From an uncultured Rhodospirillales bacterium (GTDB lineage Bacteria; Pseudomonadota; Alphaproteobacteria; Acetobacterales; Acetobacteraceae), in contig CAILMF010000003.1 in assembly GCA_903835235.1 (NCBI GenBank), forward strand, positions 1-64,000: a stretch of 64,000 bases of DNA, given 5' to 3'. Shown here in pieces: positions 38,977 to 48,830 of the stretch. How positions within the stretch are numbered: the stretch's first letter is position 1; the number at the start of each line of letters is the position of its first letter. The position numbers and the translations under genes are program-made. A model generated the notes under the pieces. That model did not search any database, was not told the DNA's origin, and saw only the letters and a list, made by a program, of their open reading frames with translations.

Positions 38977-39198
38977 GGCGTTCGACTCCAGTGGCCTGGG
39001 CATGGATCACCCGTGCGAAGCCTTGCCTCGGCGGGCCAGGGCGGCCGGCAGGATGGCTTTCTGCCGGGCATCATTACGCTGTCGAGGTATCAGGGCAATA
39101 CCGAAGTGCCGGGGCGGGCGGCAGCCGGCGCCGGGGCAAGACTTGACATCCGGCCGCAGGGTGACAACCAGACGAGGTTCCAGGGAGGTCTGAATACC

Positions 39199-40548
39199 AT
39201 GTCCGTCAACCCAGCTGATTCGCCGGTTCTCGGCGCCCTCTACGGCACCGACGCGATGCGCGCCGCGATGGGCGAGCGCGCCTTCCTGCAACGCATGCTG
39301 GACGTGGAAGCGGCGCTGGCCCGGGCGCAGGCGCGGCTGGGGATTGTGCCGCCGGATGCCGCCGCCGCCATCACCCAGGCGGCGATGGTGGACCGGCTGG
39401 ACTTTGCCGAGCTGGCGGCGGCGACGCGCAATACCGGGTATCCCGTTGTCGGCCTGGTGCGGCAGCTTTCCATGCTGGCGGGGCCGGAAGCCGGCAAGTG
39501 GACGCATTGGGGCGCCACCACGCAGGACATCATGGACACCGCCGTGGTGTTGCAGGTGCGCCAGGCGCTTTCCCTGATCCGCGCCGACCTGATGGGGCTG
39601 AACGCGGCACTTGGAAAACTGGCCTATGCGCAGCGGCATACGGTGATGGCCGGGCGCACCCACCTGCAGCAGGCGCTGCCGGTGACCTTTGGCTACAAGG
39701 TGGCGGTGTGGCTTTCGCCGCTGATCACCATGCAGGAACGGCTGGAGCAGTTGCGCCCGCGCGTCGAGAAGCTGCAATTCGGTGGCGCCGCGGGCACGCT
39801 GGCCAGCCTGGGCGATGCCGGTATCGCGGTGCAGCAGGAGCTGGGCAATGAGCTGGGGTTGGCGGTGCCGGATATCCCCTGGCACGTCTCCCGCGATGGG
39901 CTGGCCGAGGCGGTGTGTTTTCTCGGTTTGCTGACCGGCAGCCTGTCCAAGCTGGCGACCGACGTCATGCTGATGATGCAGACCGAGGTGGCCGAGGTGG
40001 CGGAGCCGCATGTGGATGGCCGCGGCGGTTCCTCCACCATGCCACAAAAGAGAAACCCGATCAGCTGCGAGTACATCCTGGCGCAGAGCCGTGGCGTGCA
40101 GGCGCTGGTGCCGCAGATGCTCGGCGCCATGGCGCAGGACCAGGAGCGCGGCACCGGCCCCTGGCAGGCCGAGCCGCTGGCGATCGGCCAGGCCTTCCTG
40201 CTGACCCATGGCGCGCTGGTGCAGGCGCGCGTGATCGCCGAAGGGCTGACGGTGGATGCGCAGCGCATGCGCCGCAACCTGGAGAGCACCGGCGGGCTGA
40301 TCGTGGCCGAGCAGGTAATGATGGGGCTGGCGCCGGCGTTGGGCCGGGGGGAGGCGCATCACGTGGTGCACCATGCCTGCGACCTGGCGCTGGCGCAGGG
40401 GCTGCCGCTGGCCAATGCGCTGCTGCAGGACCAGCAGGTGGCGGCCCGGCTGACGCCGCAGCAGGTGCAGGCGCTGTGCGACCCCAGCGCCTATCTGGGC
40501 AGCACGCAGGCCTTCATCGACAACGTGCTGCGGCGCATCAGCGGCTGA
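39199..40548 (+). CDS. pcaB: 3-carboxy-cis,cis-muconate cycloisomerase
   Basis: Fumarase/ASL superfamily: HWGATTQDIMDTA, GRTHLQQALPVTFG, GGSSTMPQKRNPISCE. Confidence 0.93.
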   Translation: MSVNPADSPVLGALYGTDAMRAAMGERAFLQRMLDVEAALARAQARLGIVPPDAAAAITQAAMVDRLDFAELAAATRNTGYPVVGLVRQLSMLAGPEAGKWTHWGATTQDIMDTAVVLQVRQALSLIRADLMGLNAALGKLAYAQRHTVMAGRTHLQQALPVTFGYKVAVWLSPLITMQERLEQLRPRVEKLQFGGAAGTLASLGDAGIAVQQELGNELGLAVPDIPWHVSRDGLAEAVCFLGLLTGSLSKLATDVMLMMQTEVAEVAEPHVDGRGGSSTMPQKRNPISCEYILAQSRGVQALVPQMLGAMAQDQERGTGPWQAEPLAIGQAFLLTHGALVQARVIAEGLTVDAQRMRRNLESTGGLIVAEQVMMGLAPALGRGEAHHVVHHACDLALAQGLPLANALLQDQQVAARLTPQQVQALCDPSAYLGSTQAFIDNVLRRISG

Positions 40549-40620
40549 TCTTCGCTTGTCCAGGCATGGCGGGCAGCGGCACCATGGCGCCCGGCGCCGG
40601 GGCATCACGGCGCCCGTCGC

Positions 40621-40685
40621 TGCGACAAGTTGAAGCTGCACCACGACATCCGCCCCCACTGACGCAGCCTGGGGCGGATGCTGCC
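40621..40685. repeat. Repeat family A, half copy
   Basis: AGTTGAAGCTGCACCACGACATCCGCCCCCACTGACGCAGCCTGGGGCGGATGCTG resembles the second half of 10734-10842. Confidence 0.65.
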
Positions 40686-40701
40686 GAACGGGGACCGGGC
40701 C

Positions 40702-41358
40702 ATGCTGGGACGCGCGTTGAAGGGGATGGCCGGCACGCTGCTGGCCGGCGTGGTGGCCTTCCTGCCGCTGATGCTGACCGCCCTGCTGCTGGGCTGGCTG
40801 GGGGAGACCGCGCACGACTATATCGGCCCCGGCAGCCAGGTGGGGGAATGGCTGCGCCGGCTGGGGCTTTCGGTGGTGACGACGGAGGCTTTCGCCTACC
40901 TGGCGGGGATCGCGCTGCTGCTGGCGGCCTTCTGGGTCACCGGCCTGCTGGTGAAGGCCAGCCTGCTGGACTGGCTGTTCGGGCTGCTGGAGGGCCTGGT
41001 GCTGCGGATACCCCTGGTCGGGCCGATCTATGGCCTGGCCGGGCGCTTCGCCAAGCTGCTGGGGCCGCACAAGGCCGGGGATCTGCAGGCCATGGCGCCG
41101 GTGTGGTGCTGGTTCGGCGGGCCGAAGCCGGAGGGCAGCGCGGTGGTGCTGGCGCTGCTGCCCAGCCCGGAGGTGGTGACGATAGAGGGCGTGCGCTACC
41201 GGGCGGTGCTGGTGCCCTCGGCACCGGTGCCGGTGGGCGGCGGGTTGCTGTTCCTGCCGGAGGACTGGGTGAAGCCGGCGGCACTGGGCATGGATGAGCT
41301 GACCAGCCTGTACGTCTCCATGGGGGTGGCGCTGCCACCCAAGCTCACCACGGGCTGA
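40702..41358 (+). CDS. DUF502-family membrane protein
   Basis: LAGVVAFLPLMLTALLLGWL...RIPLVGPIYGLAGRFAKLL...VLVPSAPVPVGGGLLFLPEDWVKP. Confidence 0.85.
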   Translation: MLGRALKGMAGTLLAGVVAFLPLMLTALLLGWLGETAHDYIGPGSQVGEWLRRLGLSVVTTEAFAYLAGIALLLAAFWVTGLLVKASLLDWLFGLLEGLVLRIPLVGPIYGLAGRFAKLLGPHKAGDLQAMAPVWCWFGGPKPEGSAVVLALLPSPEVVTIEGVRYRAVLVPSAPVPVGGGLLFLPEDWVKPAALGMDELTSLYVSMGVALPPKLTTG

Positions 41359-41377
41359 ATGAACCGGCAGCGGCCTG

Positions 41378-41478
41378 GAGCACCATGCGCCCTGTCGGGC
41401 GCATGGTGCTCGATAACTCGTTGAAACCAGAGCAAGAAATCCGTTCCGATGATTCCATCGGAACGGATATTGCTCTGG
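41378..41478. repeat. Repeat family A copy (inverted orientation) plus adjacent perfect hairpin
   Basis: GAGCACCATGCGCCC-TGTC-GGGCGCATGGTGCTC (15-bp perfect arms) then AGAGCAAGAAATCCGTTCCGATGATTCCATCGGAACGGATATTGCTCT. Confidence 0.9.
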
Positions 41479-41515
41479 CGCGCTGGCGTTCCTCGGATAA
41501 CCGAGGAGAGCGACG

Positions 41516-41698
41516 ATGCGTGTCTTCATGGCCTTGCTGCTGCTGGCGACCCTGGGGCTGGCGGCCTGTGACAAGCCCGGGCCGGCCGAACGCACCGGGC
41601 GCAGCCTGGACCGCGCAGGCGAGCGCGTGCGCGACGCGGTGGACCCGCCGGGCCCGACCGAGCGTGTGGGCCGCGCGGTGGACCGGACGCTGAACTGA
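41516..41698 (+). CDS. Small lipoprotein (60 aa)
   Basis: MRVFMALLLLATLGLAACDKPGP: signal peptide with LAAC lipobox. Confidence 0.75.
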   Translation: MRVFMALLLLATLGLAACDKPGPAERTGRSLDRAGERVRDAVDPPGPTERVGRAVDRTLN

Positions 41699-41818
41699 AG
41701 CGGGGCGCCGCGGCGAGGGTGGCAGGGCATCGCCGCGGCTATCGCCGCGTTCCGCACTTCGGATTGGCCGGCACCCTGGGCGCGGTGGCAGGCTGGCCGC
41801 CGGAACGGAGGGCCCGCG

Positions 41819-42058
41819 ATGCGTGACACCAACCTGGCGCTTGAGCTGCTGCTGCGGCAGTTCCTGGCCGAGCTTGCCGCGGGGCCGCGTGGCTACGCCG
41901 CGACCATGGAAGCCTGGCGTACCCATTGCCCGCGGCTGGCGGTGTGGGAGGAAGCCACCGAGCGCGGCCTGGTGACGCTTTCGCCCGGGCGCGGCGGCAT
42001 GCGGGAGATCGAGGTTTCCCTGAGCCAGGCCGGGCGGGACTGGCTCGCGGCTGGCTGA
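41819..42058 (+). CDS. Hypothetical protein (79 aa)
   Basis: MRDTNLALELLLRQFLAELAAGPRGYAATMEAWRTHCPRL...; amphipathic, plausible coding bias. Confidence 0.5.
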   Translation: MRDTNLALELLLRQFLAELAAGPRGYAATMEAWRTHCPRLAVWEEATERGLVTLSPGRGGMREIEVSLSQAGRDWLAAG

Positions 42059-42313
42059 CACGGCCCCCGGGGCCTGGCGCCTTGCCTGGCGCCCTGGCCG
42101 CGACCTTCGGGCGATCCTCCGGGAACGCGGCGGACAAGCAGGCCCCCGCAAGCAACGGCGGGTGGCCGCGGGATGCCGGGATCAAGCCAGCCTACCCGCG
42201 GCGCCAGCCTTTGACCCGTGCCGAGCCGCCGCCTGGCGGCGCAGGCAAGGGCCACCGACGCGGCCCGCCCGGCGATCGGGGCGCCCGAGGGCTCGTCCCC
42301 CGTGCGCTCGGGT

Positions 42314-42751
42314 TCAGTACTGCGCCAGCTTCGGCGCCGGTCCCGCCGGCCGGGGCGGCTGCTGCACGGGCGGGAGGATCAATTCCCGCAGCGCCATGGC
42401 AGCCAGCGAGGGGGTGAAGGGCTTGGCGAGGAACCGGGAGCCGCTGACCGCCCTGCCCGCCTCCATCGCGCTGTAGCGGCCGGAGGCATAGACCACCGGC
42501 AGGCCCGGCCGCACCACCCGCGCCGCCTGGGCCAGCGCGAAGCCATCGGCGCCGCCGGGCAGGTTGATGTCGGTCAGCATGGCCGCGATCTCCGGCCTGG
42601 TGCAGATCAGGTCCAGCGCCTGCGCCGCGTCCTCGGCCTCCAGCACCGCGAAGCCGTCATCGGTGAGGACGTCGACCAGGGTCATGCGCACCAGGGCATC
42701 ATCCTCCACCACCAGCAGCGCGGGTCCGCTCAGGGTATGTGCCTGGGGCAT
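42314..42751 (-). CDS. Single-domain response regulator receiver protein
   Basis: ALLVVEDDALVRMTLVDVLTDDGFAVLEAEDAAQALDLI...MLTDINLPGGADGF...FLAKPFTP. Confidence 0.9.
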   Translation of the reverse strand: MPQAHTLSGPALLVVEDDALVRMTLVDVLTDDGFAVLEAEDAAQALDLICTRPEIAAMLTDINLPGGADGFALAQAARVVRPGLPVVYASGRYSAMEAGRAVSGSRFLAKPFTPSLAAMALRELILPPVQQPPRPAGPAPKLAQY

Positions 42752-42837
42752 GGAACTCTCCTTCAGTCCCGCTGCAACTGGCCCGGCGGCCCCGGCGTTG
42801 CGCCGTGCCGCGGTGACGACTCCGTGACGCCGATGCT

Positions 42838-44049
42838 GTGACCGGCCAGCGACCAAGCCCACGCCACGGCGTTGATGCGGCCAGTCGCGAAGGAATGGCG
42901 CGGTGGCGGGAGCGCATGTTGGAGACTGACAAGTACGGCGATGCCGGCGAGTTCTTTGCGGCGCTGGCGGCGGCGGGGCTGCCGATCACCATTGCCGACC
43001 CGCACCGGCCGGATACGCCGGTGGTCTTCGCCAACCAGGCCTTCGCCGACCTGACCGGCTATGCGGTGGCGGAGGTGATCGGCCGCAACTGCCGCTTCCT
43101 GCAAGGGCCGGAGACCGACCCGGCGGCCTGCGCCACGCTGCGCCAGGCGATGACGCAGGAACGCGCCGTCACGGTGGAGCTGCGCAACTATCGGCGCGAC
43201 GGCAGCGCCTTCTGGAATGCGCTGTCGGTCAGCCCGGTGCATGGGCCGGATGGCCGGCTGCGGCACTTCGTGGGCACCCAGCGGGACGTGACGCAGCGGC
43301 GCGACGGCGAGGCGGCGCTGCGCCAAGCGCAGAAGATGCAGGCGGTGGGCGAGCTGACCGGCGGCGTGGCGCATGACCTGAACAACCTGCTGACCGTGCT
43401 GGTGGGCGCGGTGGAGGTGCTGGGCGGCGACGCGCCGGCGGATCGGCGCCAGCGCAGCGCGGCCCTGACGCGGGAGGCGCTGAGCCGGGCGAAGCGGCTG
43501 ACCGGGCAGTTGCTGGCCTTCGCCAGCCGGCAGCAGCTGGACCCGCGGGCGGAGGAGCTGAACGGCCTGGTGCGCGGCTTCGACGGCCTGGCGCGGCACA
43601 GCCTGGGGCCGGCGATCCTGCTGGAGCTGGAGCTGCACCCGCAGCCCTGCCCGGTGCAGGTGGACCGCAGCCAGGTGCAGGCCGCGCTGGCGGCGCTGCT
43701 GGCCAATGCGCGGGACGCCATGCCCGATGGCGGACGGGCGGTGATCCGCACCGGGCCGCTGCATGTGGAGGTGCTGGGCCCGCCGCACGGCCAGATCGGC
43801 GCCGGCCGCTGGTGCGCACTGACGGTGCAGGACACCGGCCATGGCATGACGCCGGAAGTGATGCGGCGCGCCGCCGAGCCGTTCTTCAGCACCCGGCAGC
43901 AGATGCCGGGGCGCGGCGGCGCCGGGCTGGGGCTTGCCGGGGTCCATGGCTTCATGCGGCAGTCGCTCGGCCACCTGACGCTGGAATCCGCGCCGGGCCA
44001 GGGTAGCCAGGTGCGGCTGCTGTTCCCGGCCGGGCATGGCGCGGCTTGA
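42838..44049 (+). CDS. LOV/PAS-domain histidine kinase (putative blue-light sensor)
   Basis: GRNCRFLQGPETD flavin-Cys motif, NYRRDGSAFWN, VGTQRDVT; H-box GELTGGVAHDLNNLL; ATPase DTGHGM, GAGLGLAGV. Confidence 0.9.
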   Translation: MTGQRPSPRHGVDAASREGMARWRERMLETDKYGDAGEFFAALAAAGLPITIADPHRPDTPVVFANQAFADLTGYAVAEVIGRNCRFLQGPETDPAACATLRQAMTQERAVTVELRNYRRDGSAFWNALSVSPVHGPDGRLRHFVGTQRDVTQRRDGEAALRQAQKMQAVGELTGGVAHDLNNLLTVLVGAVEVLGGDAPADRRQRSAALTREALSRAKRLTGQLLAFASRQQLDPRAEELNGLVRGFDGLARHSLGPAILLELELHPQPCPVQVDRSQVQAALAALLANARDAMPDGGRAVIRTGPLHVEVLGPPHGQIGAGRWCALTVQDTGHGMTPEVMRRAAEPFFSTRQQMPGRGGAGLGLAGVHGFMRQSLGHLTLESAPGQGSQVRLLFPAGHGAA

Positions 44050-44133
44050 CGCCACCGGCGGTGGACGTTGCGCCGCGCCGCGCCTCCGCCAGCCAGCGGC
44101 GGCGCGGCACCACAACCCTTCACCCTGACGTGG

Positions 44134-44217
44134 TGGGGGCGGATTTCGCGCTGCAGCTTCAATGGGTTGCAGGGCAAGAAATCCGTCCTGATGCTTCGAT
44201 CAGAACGGATAGGGCGC
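44134..44217. repeat. Repeat family A copy (inverted orientation)
   Basis: GGCGGATTTCGCGCTGCAGCTTCAATGGGTTGCAGGGCAAGAAATCCGTCCTGATGCTTCGATCAGAACGGATAGGGC matches the reverse complement of 46693-46807. Confidence 0.8.
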
Positions 44218-45452
44218 TAATCCTCGGCGCGGACCGTGGCCAGCATGGTGGCGTCGCCGGCGCGGTCCGGATATTCCGCCACTTCCAGAATGCCGCGGCC
44301 CTGGCGGCGCACCTTGGCCACTTCCGATTCCGTGCAGGCGTAGTTGCGCAGCATGTCGTTTTCCGGATTGGCCACTTCCAGCTTGGCGCGCACCCGGCAC
44401 AGCACCGCGTGTTCGGTGCGGGCGGAACCGCCATGCCAGCGGCGCAGCGCCTGGACCCAGTCGCCGGTTTCCTGGTGCCAGCGGCGCAGCATGCCGCCGG
44501 CCCAGTCGGTGGAGCGCAACGGGTCCAGCGGCCAGTCGCTGCCCTTGGCGTGCACCCGGGCATTGACCTGCACGCAGCCGACCATCGGCGAGGCCCGGCG
44601 CGGCGCATGGGCCAGGATTTCCCGCGCCCGCTCAAGGTCGCGCGGGTGGTAGCTGTGGCTGCCGAGCTTGATGGCGTGGGCGTGCAGGCTGCTCTCGCTC
44701 ATCGCCACCGCCACCAGCAGGCCGGGCGGCAGTTCGTGCACCTGTTCGGCGCGGCGGGCGGCGGCCAGGCAGGCGGCGCGCGGCGTGCTGGGCAGGGAGG
44801 CGCGGGCCAGGTCCATGCTCTCCGGCGCCGGCAGCAGCTCCTGCGGGGCGTCGCGCAGGATCGGCGGGCTGCCGGGGGCGCGGGGCTGGCGCGGCTTGCG
44901 GCCCTGGCTGGCGCCGTGGGCGGCGGGGCGGCCAGCGCGGGCCGGGCGAGAGCCGGCGCGGTCGGTCGATTCGGTGGCGCGGGCGGCGTGGCGAGGCGCC
45001 GTGGCATCCGGCCGGGGCCGGGCGGCCGGGCGTTCCCGCAGGCGTTCGGCGGTGCCTTCGGCGCGGGCGCGCTCGGCGCGGCGCTCGGCTGCCGGCGGGG
45101 TGCGGTCGGCGTGGCGCTGCGGGCGCTCCACGGCCACGCGCTCAACGGCGGCGCGTTCGGCCAGCGGGGTGCGGTCCACCGCGCGGATCACCCGGGCGGC
45201 GGGCACCCGGGCGGCGCCAGGTTCGGCCACTAGCCGGGGCACCGGCTTGGGGCGGGGTGGTTCGGCGGCGGAAGCTGCCGGCCAGGGCAGCAGGAACGTG
45301 GCCGCAAGCAGCAGGGCGGACAGCCTTCCGGCCCGCCAGATGGCAGGTCGGTTCGGGCCCCCGGGGGGAAGGGCGCCCCGCGCGATCATGCACGGGAACG
45401 CCGCTGAGCGTCGAACGGGGGCAACCCCGAACGGATCGTTAGCGGGCGTCAT
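44217..45452 (-). CDS. Lytic-transglycosylase-like protein with Arg/Ala-rich N-terminal region
   Basis: C-terminal LPPGLLVAVAMSESSLHAHAIKLGSHSYHP...VGCVQVNARVHAKGSDWPLDPLRSTDWAGGMLRRWHQETGDWVQALRRWHGG; preceded by a low-complexity R/A/P-rich segment and signal peptide. Confidence 0.7.
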   Translation of the reverse strand: MTPANDPFGVAPVRRSAAFPCMIARGALPPGGPNRPAIWRAGRLSALLLAATFLLPWPAASAAEPPRPKPVPRLVAEPGAARVPAARVIRAVDRTPLAERAAVERVAVERPQRHADRTPPAAERRAERARAEGTAERLRERPAARPRPDATAPRHAARATESTDRAGSRPARAGRPAAHGASQGRKPRQPRAPGSPPILRDAPQELLPAPESMDLARASLPSTPRAACLAAARRAEQVHELPPGLLVAVAMSESSLHAHAIKLGSHSYHPRDLERAREILAHAPRRASPMVGCVQVNARVHAKGSDWPLDPLRSTDWAGGMLRRWHQETGDWVQALRRWHGGSARTEHAVLCRVRAKLEVANPENDMLRNYACTESEVAKVRRQGRGILEVAEYPDRAGDATMLATVRAED

Positions 45453-45627
45453 GGCCTCTGCGTTAGCACGGGCGGAACGACCAGGGCAACCAAAGCCGGT
45501 GTCGCCGACAAATCCCGACCGCCGGCGACACCCCGCCCGCCGTTTTGTGAGCGGGACCGGCACCGGGGGACGCATTCCTGCCGCAGTGTGGGTGCAATCA
45601 TCGCCCTCGCCTCGCCGGGAGGAAGAG

Positions 45628-46620
45628 ATGACATCCAGCTTCGGCCCCTCGCGCCGCGGGCTGCTGGCCGCCCTGCCCTGGCTGGCGGTGCCGGCGGCGC
45701 GTGCCGAGGCCGCCTATCCCGACCACGCCATCACGCTGGTGGTGCCGTTTTCCGCCGGCGGTGCCGCGGACCTGGCGGCGCGCATCCTGGCGGCGCAGGC
45801 GCCCCGGCTGCTGGGCACGCCGCAGGTGATGGTGGTGGAGAACCGGGTCGGTGCCTCCGGCGCCATCGGCACCAGCCATGTCCAGCGCGCCAGGCCGGAT
45901 GGCCATACGCTGCTGCTGGCGCGCGTCGGCTCCTCTGCGATATTGCCGGCGACGGACCCGCGCACGCCCTATGCCTGGGACGAGTTCACCATGCTGGGCC
46001 TGCTGGACGAGAACCCCTTCGTGGTCTGCGTGCGGGCGGACAGCCCGTTCCGCAAGCTGGAGGAGTTGATCGCGGCGCTGCGCGACCAGCCGGGCAAGCT
46101 GAACTTCGCCACCACGGGGCCGGCGACGATCCTGGACCTGGGGGTGCGGCAGATGTTCATCGCCGCTGGGCTGCCGCTGGATGCCGGCACCGCCGTGCCG
46201 TTCCGCGGCGGCGGGGAGGCGGTGGCGGCGCTGGTGGGCGGCCAGGTGCAGTTCATCGGCAACAACCTGACGGATACCAGCACGGCCATTGCCAACCGCC
46301 AGCTGCGGGCGCTGGTGGTGGGCACGCCGGCGCGGCTGGCCTCCCTGCCCGGGGTGCCGACGGCGAAGGAGCTGGAGCTGCCGGCGATGCAGAACCTGGC
46401 GGGGTGGAACGCGCTGTTCGGGCCGCCCGGGCTTACGGCCGAGGTGACCGCGGCGTGGGAACGCTGCCTGGCCCGGCTGGCGCAGGACCGCGACTGGCTG
46501 GCGGCGGTGCGGCGGCTGGGCGGCGTGCCCAAGGTGCTGAACGGCGCGGCGACGCGCGACTACGTGCAGGCGCAGGTGGCGCTGTATCGGGACCTGGCGA
46601 AGCGGCTGGGGCTGGTCTGA
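45628..46620 (+). CDS. Bug-family tripartite tricarboxylate transporter substrate-binding protein
   Basis: ITLVVPFSAGGAADLAARILAAQAPRLLGTPQVMVVENRVGASGAIGTSHVQRARPDGHTLLLAR. Confidence 0.92.
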   Translation: MTSSFGPSRRGLLAALPWLAVPAARAEAAYPDHAITLVVPFSAGGAADLAARILAAQAPRLLGTPQVMVVENRVGASGAIGTSHVQRARPDGHTLLLARVGSSAILPATDPRTPYAWDEFTMLGLLDENPFVVCVRADSPFRKLEELIAALRDQPGKLNFATTGPATILDLGVRQMFIAAGLPLDAGTAVPFRGGGEAVAALVGGQVQFIGNNLTDTSTAIANRQLRALVVGTPARLASLPGVPTAKELELPAMQNLAGWNALFGPPGLTAEVTAAWERCLARLAQDRDWLAAVRRLGGVPKVLNGAATRDYVQAQVALYRDLAKRLGLV

Positions 46621-46692
46621 CGCACGACACCTGGCGCCGGAAGCCGGCGCCCGGGGGACCCATGGCATCCGGCCACCGGAGCCTGATCGGCT

Positions 46693-46807
46693 AGAGCAAT
46701 ATCCGTTCTGATGGAATCATCAGAACGGATTTCTTGCTCTGCAACCTATTGAAGCTACAGCACGAAATCCGCTCACGCTGATTCAGCGTGAGCGGATAGT
46801 GCTGTAG
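46693..46807. repeat. Repeat family A, full composite palindromic copy
   Basis: AGAGCAATATCCGTTCTGATGGAATCATCAGAACGGATTTCTTGCTCTGCAACCTATTGAAGCTACAGCACGAAATCCGCTCACGCTGATTCAGCGTGAGCGGATAGTGCTGTAG; near-identical to 10734-10842. Confidence 0.92.
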
Positions 46808-47081
46808 GGCGACATCGCCGCGAGCCGTGGATCAGCCTCTGGCAGCGGCCGGAGCATCATTCGCACTTCAGTAATCGATGATCCTGCCCTGCTGATCGGG
46901 CGCATTTTCCCGCTTTTTTGCTGCGCCTCTGGCAGAATTCATGAAGTAAGCCAGCAACACACCAACGCCAGCTTGCGGGCAACGACATTCCCGCTTGCAG
47001 TCGCCGCGCATGCTGCCACTTATGCGTGAGGGTGCTGCAATGCGAAATAAATGATCGGGAAATGTCCATGTCCGACCTATA

Positions 47082-48824
47082 TTGGACAAGCCAGCTAGCG
47101 ATTTGTGTGTGGCAAATGGAGGACATGACCTGTCCGACCCGCCGATCGACCACCCAAACGACCCTGCCCTCATGTTGAGGCAGCAGACCATCATGGCCCA
47201 ATTTGGCCATTTCGCCCTGGAATCGGAGAGCCTGGACGCGATCCTGAACGAGGCCTGCCGCCTGGTGGGGGGCGCGCTGGGCACCGAACTTTCCAAGGTG
47301 GTGGAGGTATTGCCGGACCGCGACACGCTGCTGGTGCGGGCCGGCGTGGGCTGGCGGCCCGGCGTAGTCGGGTTCAAGTCCTCGCCGATCGACCCGGCCT
47401 CCTCCGAGGGTTTTGCGCTGCACAGCGGCAAGCCGATGATCTCGGTGGATGTGGAGCATGAGCATCGCTTCACCTACGCCGACTTCCTGAAGAGCCACGG
47501 CGTCAAGGCCATCGTCAACGTGCCGATCCCCGGGATGCGCGGGCGCCTGGCCTTCGGCCTGCTGCAGGTGGACAGCCGGGTGCCGCGCGCCTTCGACGAG
47601 AACGACATCCAGTTCCTCACCGGCTATGCCAACCTGCTGGCCTCGGCGGTGGACCGGCTGCTGGTGTTCGACAACATGCAGGACGCCAACCGGGAGCTGG
47701 AGCGCCGGGTGGCGCTGCGCACCGCGGAGCTGACGGCGACCAATGCCCGGCTGCAGGCGGAGCTGGTGGAGCGCGGCCGGGCGCTGCAACTGCTGCAGCA
47801 TGCCACCCGGCTGGAGACGGTGGTGCAGAACCTGCCCTTCGGCGCCGCGCTGGTGGGCCGGGACGGCCGGGTGATGGTGGCGAACCCGGAGTTCAACCGG
47901 ATGATGCCGCGCGGCCTGGTGCCCTCGGCCGATACCGAGAAGGGCGTCGAATGGCGCTGCTTCGACCTGACGGGCAAGCTGGTGGCGCCCTACGACTATC
48001 CTTCCGCCCGGGCGCTGCGCGGGGAGAACGGGCCGCCGCAGGACTTCGAATACACCAGCGGCAACCAGGAACCGCTGTGGCGCCGGCTCAGCGGCATTCC
48101 CGTGTTCAACGACACCGGCGAGGTTACCTCCGCCCTGGTGGTGCTGGTGGATATCGACGCCGACCGGCGGTTGGCGCAGCGGCAGCTGCTGCTGGCGCGG
48201 GAAGTGGACCACCGCGCCAAGAACATGCTGAGCGTGGTGCTGGCGGCGCTGCGGTTGACCAAGGCGGACAGCATGCCGCACTTCGTCAAGGCGATAGAAG
48301 GCCGGGTGATGGCGCTGGCGCGGGCGCAGTCGCTGCTGGCCGCCGACAAATGGGCCGGGGCCGACCTGCACACGCTGCTGCGCGGGGAGATGAACGGCTT
48401 TCTGACCGCCGAGGCGCCGGAGCCACGGGTGAGCCTGGACGGGCCAGCGGTGGCGCTGCCGCCGGGCGCGGCGCAACCGCTTTCCATGGCGATCCATGAA
48501 CTCGCGACCAATGCGATCAAGTACGGCGCGCTGTCCACCCGCGGCGGCCTGGTCAGCATCGGCTGGCAGCCGCTGCGCCTGGCGGACCAGGTGCCGGCGC
48601 TGCGGCTGACCTGGACCGAGACCGGCGGCCCGGCGCCCGAACCGCAGCCCGGCCGCCGCGGCTTCGGCTCCCGCGTGTTGAGCGGCACGCTGCGGGACCA
48701 GATGGGCGGCCGGTGCAGCATGGATTGGCAGACGACCGGCCTGGTCTGCATCATCGAGGTGCCGCTGGTGGCGGACCGGCCGCTGCCGGGGCCGGCGGGG
48801 GAGGAACCGGGGGAGTTGGGTTAG
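47082..48824 (+). CDS. GAF-PAS HWE/HisKA_2-type histidine kinase
   Basis: GAF-like N-terminus; H-box EVDHRAKNMLSVVLAALRLT; AIHELATNAIKYGALS; LTWTETGGPAP; GFGSRVL. Confidence 0.88.
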   Translation: MDKPASDLCVANGGHDLSDPPIDHPNDPALMLRQQTIMAQFGHFALESESLDAILNEACRLVGGALGTELSKVVEVLPDRDTLLVRAGVGWRPGVVGFKSSPIDPASSEGFALHSGKPMISVDVEHEHRFTYADFLKSHGVKAIVNVPIPGMRGRLAFGLLQVDSRVPRAFDENDIQFLTGYANLLASAVDRLLVFDNMQDANRELERRVALRTAELTATNARLQAELVERGRALQLLQHATRLETVVQNLPFGAALVGRDGRVMVANPEFNRMMPRGLVPSADTEKGVEWRCFDLTGKLVAPYDYPSARALRGENGPPQDFEYTSGNQEPLWRRLSGIPVFNDTGEVTSALVVLVDIDADRRLAQRQLLLAREVDHRAKNMLSVVLAALRLTKADSMPHFVKAIEGRVMALARAQSLLAADKWAGADLHTLLRGEMNGFLTAEAPEPRVSLDGPAVALPPGAAQPLSMAIHELATNAIKYGALSTRGGLVSIGWQPLRLADQVPALRLTWTETGGPAPEPQPGRRGFGSRVLSGTLRDQMGGRCSMDWQTTGLVCIIEVPLVADRPLPGPAGEEPGELG

Positions 48825-48830
48825 CCCCGG

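Noticed and set aside
39007-41832. 941-aa minus-strand ORF
   Set aside because: Antisense to pcaB and the DUF502 gene; composition is that of a spurious high-GC ORF.
47371-47381. GGTTCAAGTCC, resembling a tRNA T-loop
   Set aside because: Inside the HWE kinase coding frame (VGFKSSP) with no acceptor, D or anticodon arms around it.
46868-47473. 201-aa minus-strand ORF upstream of and overlapping the HWE kinase
   Set aside because: Overlaps the kinase N-terminal coding region and has no recognisable domain; the intergenic part is probably promoter DNA.
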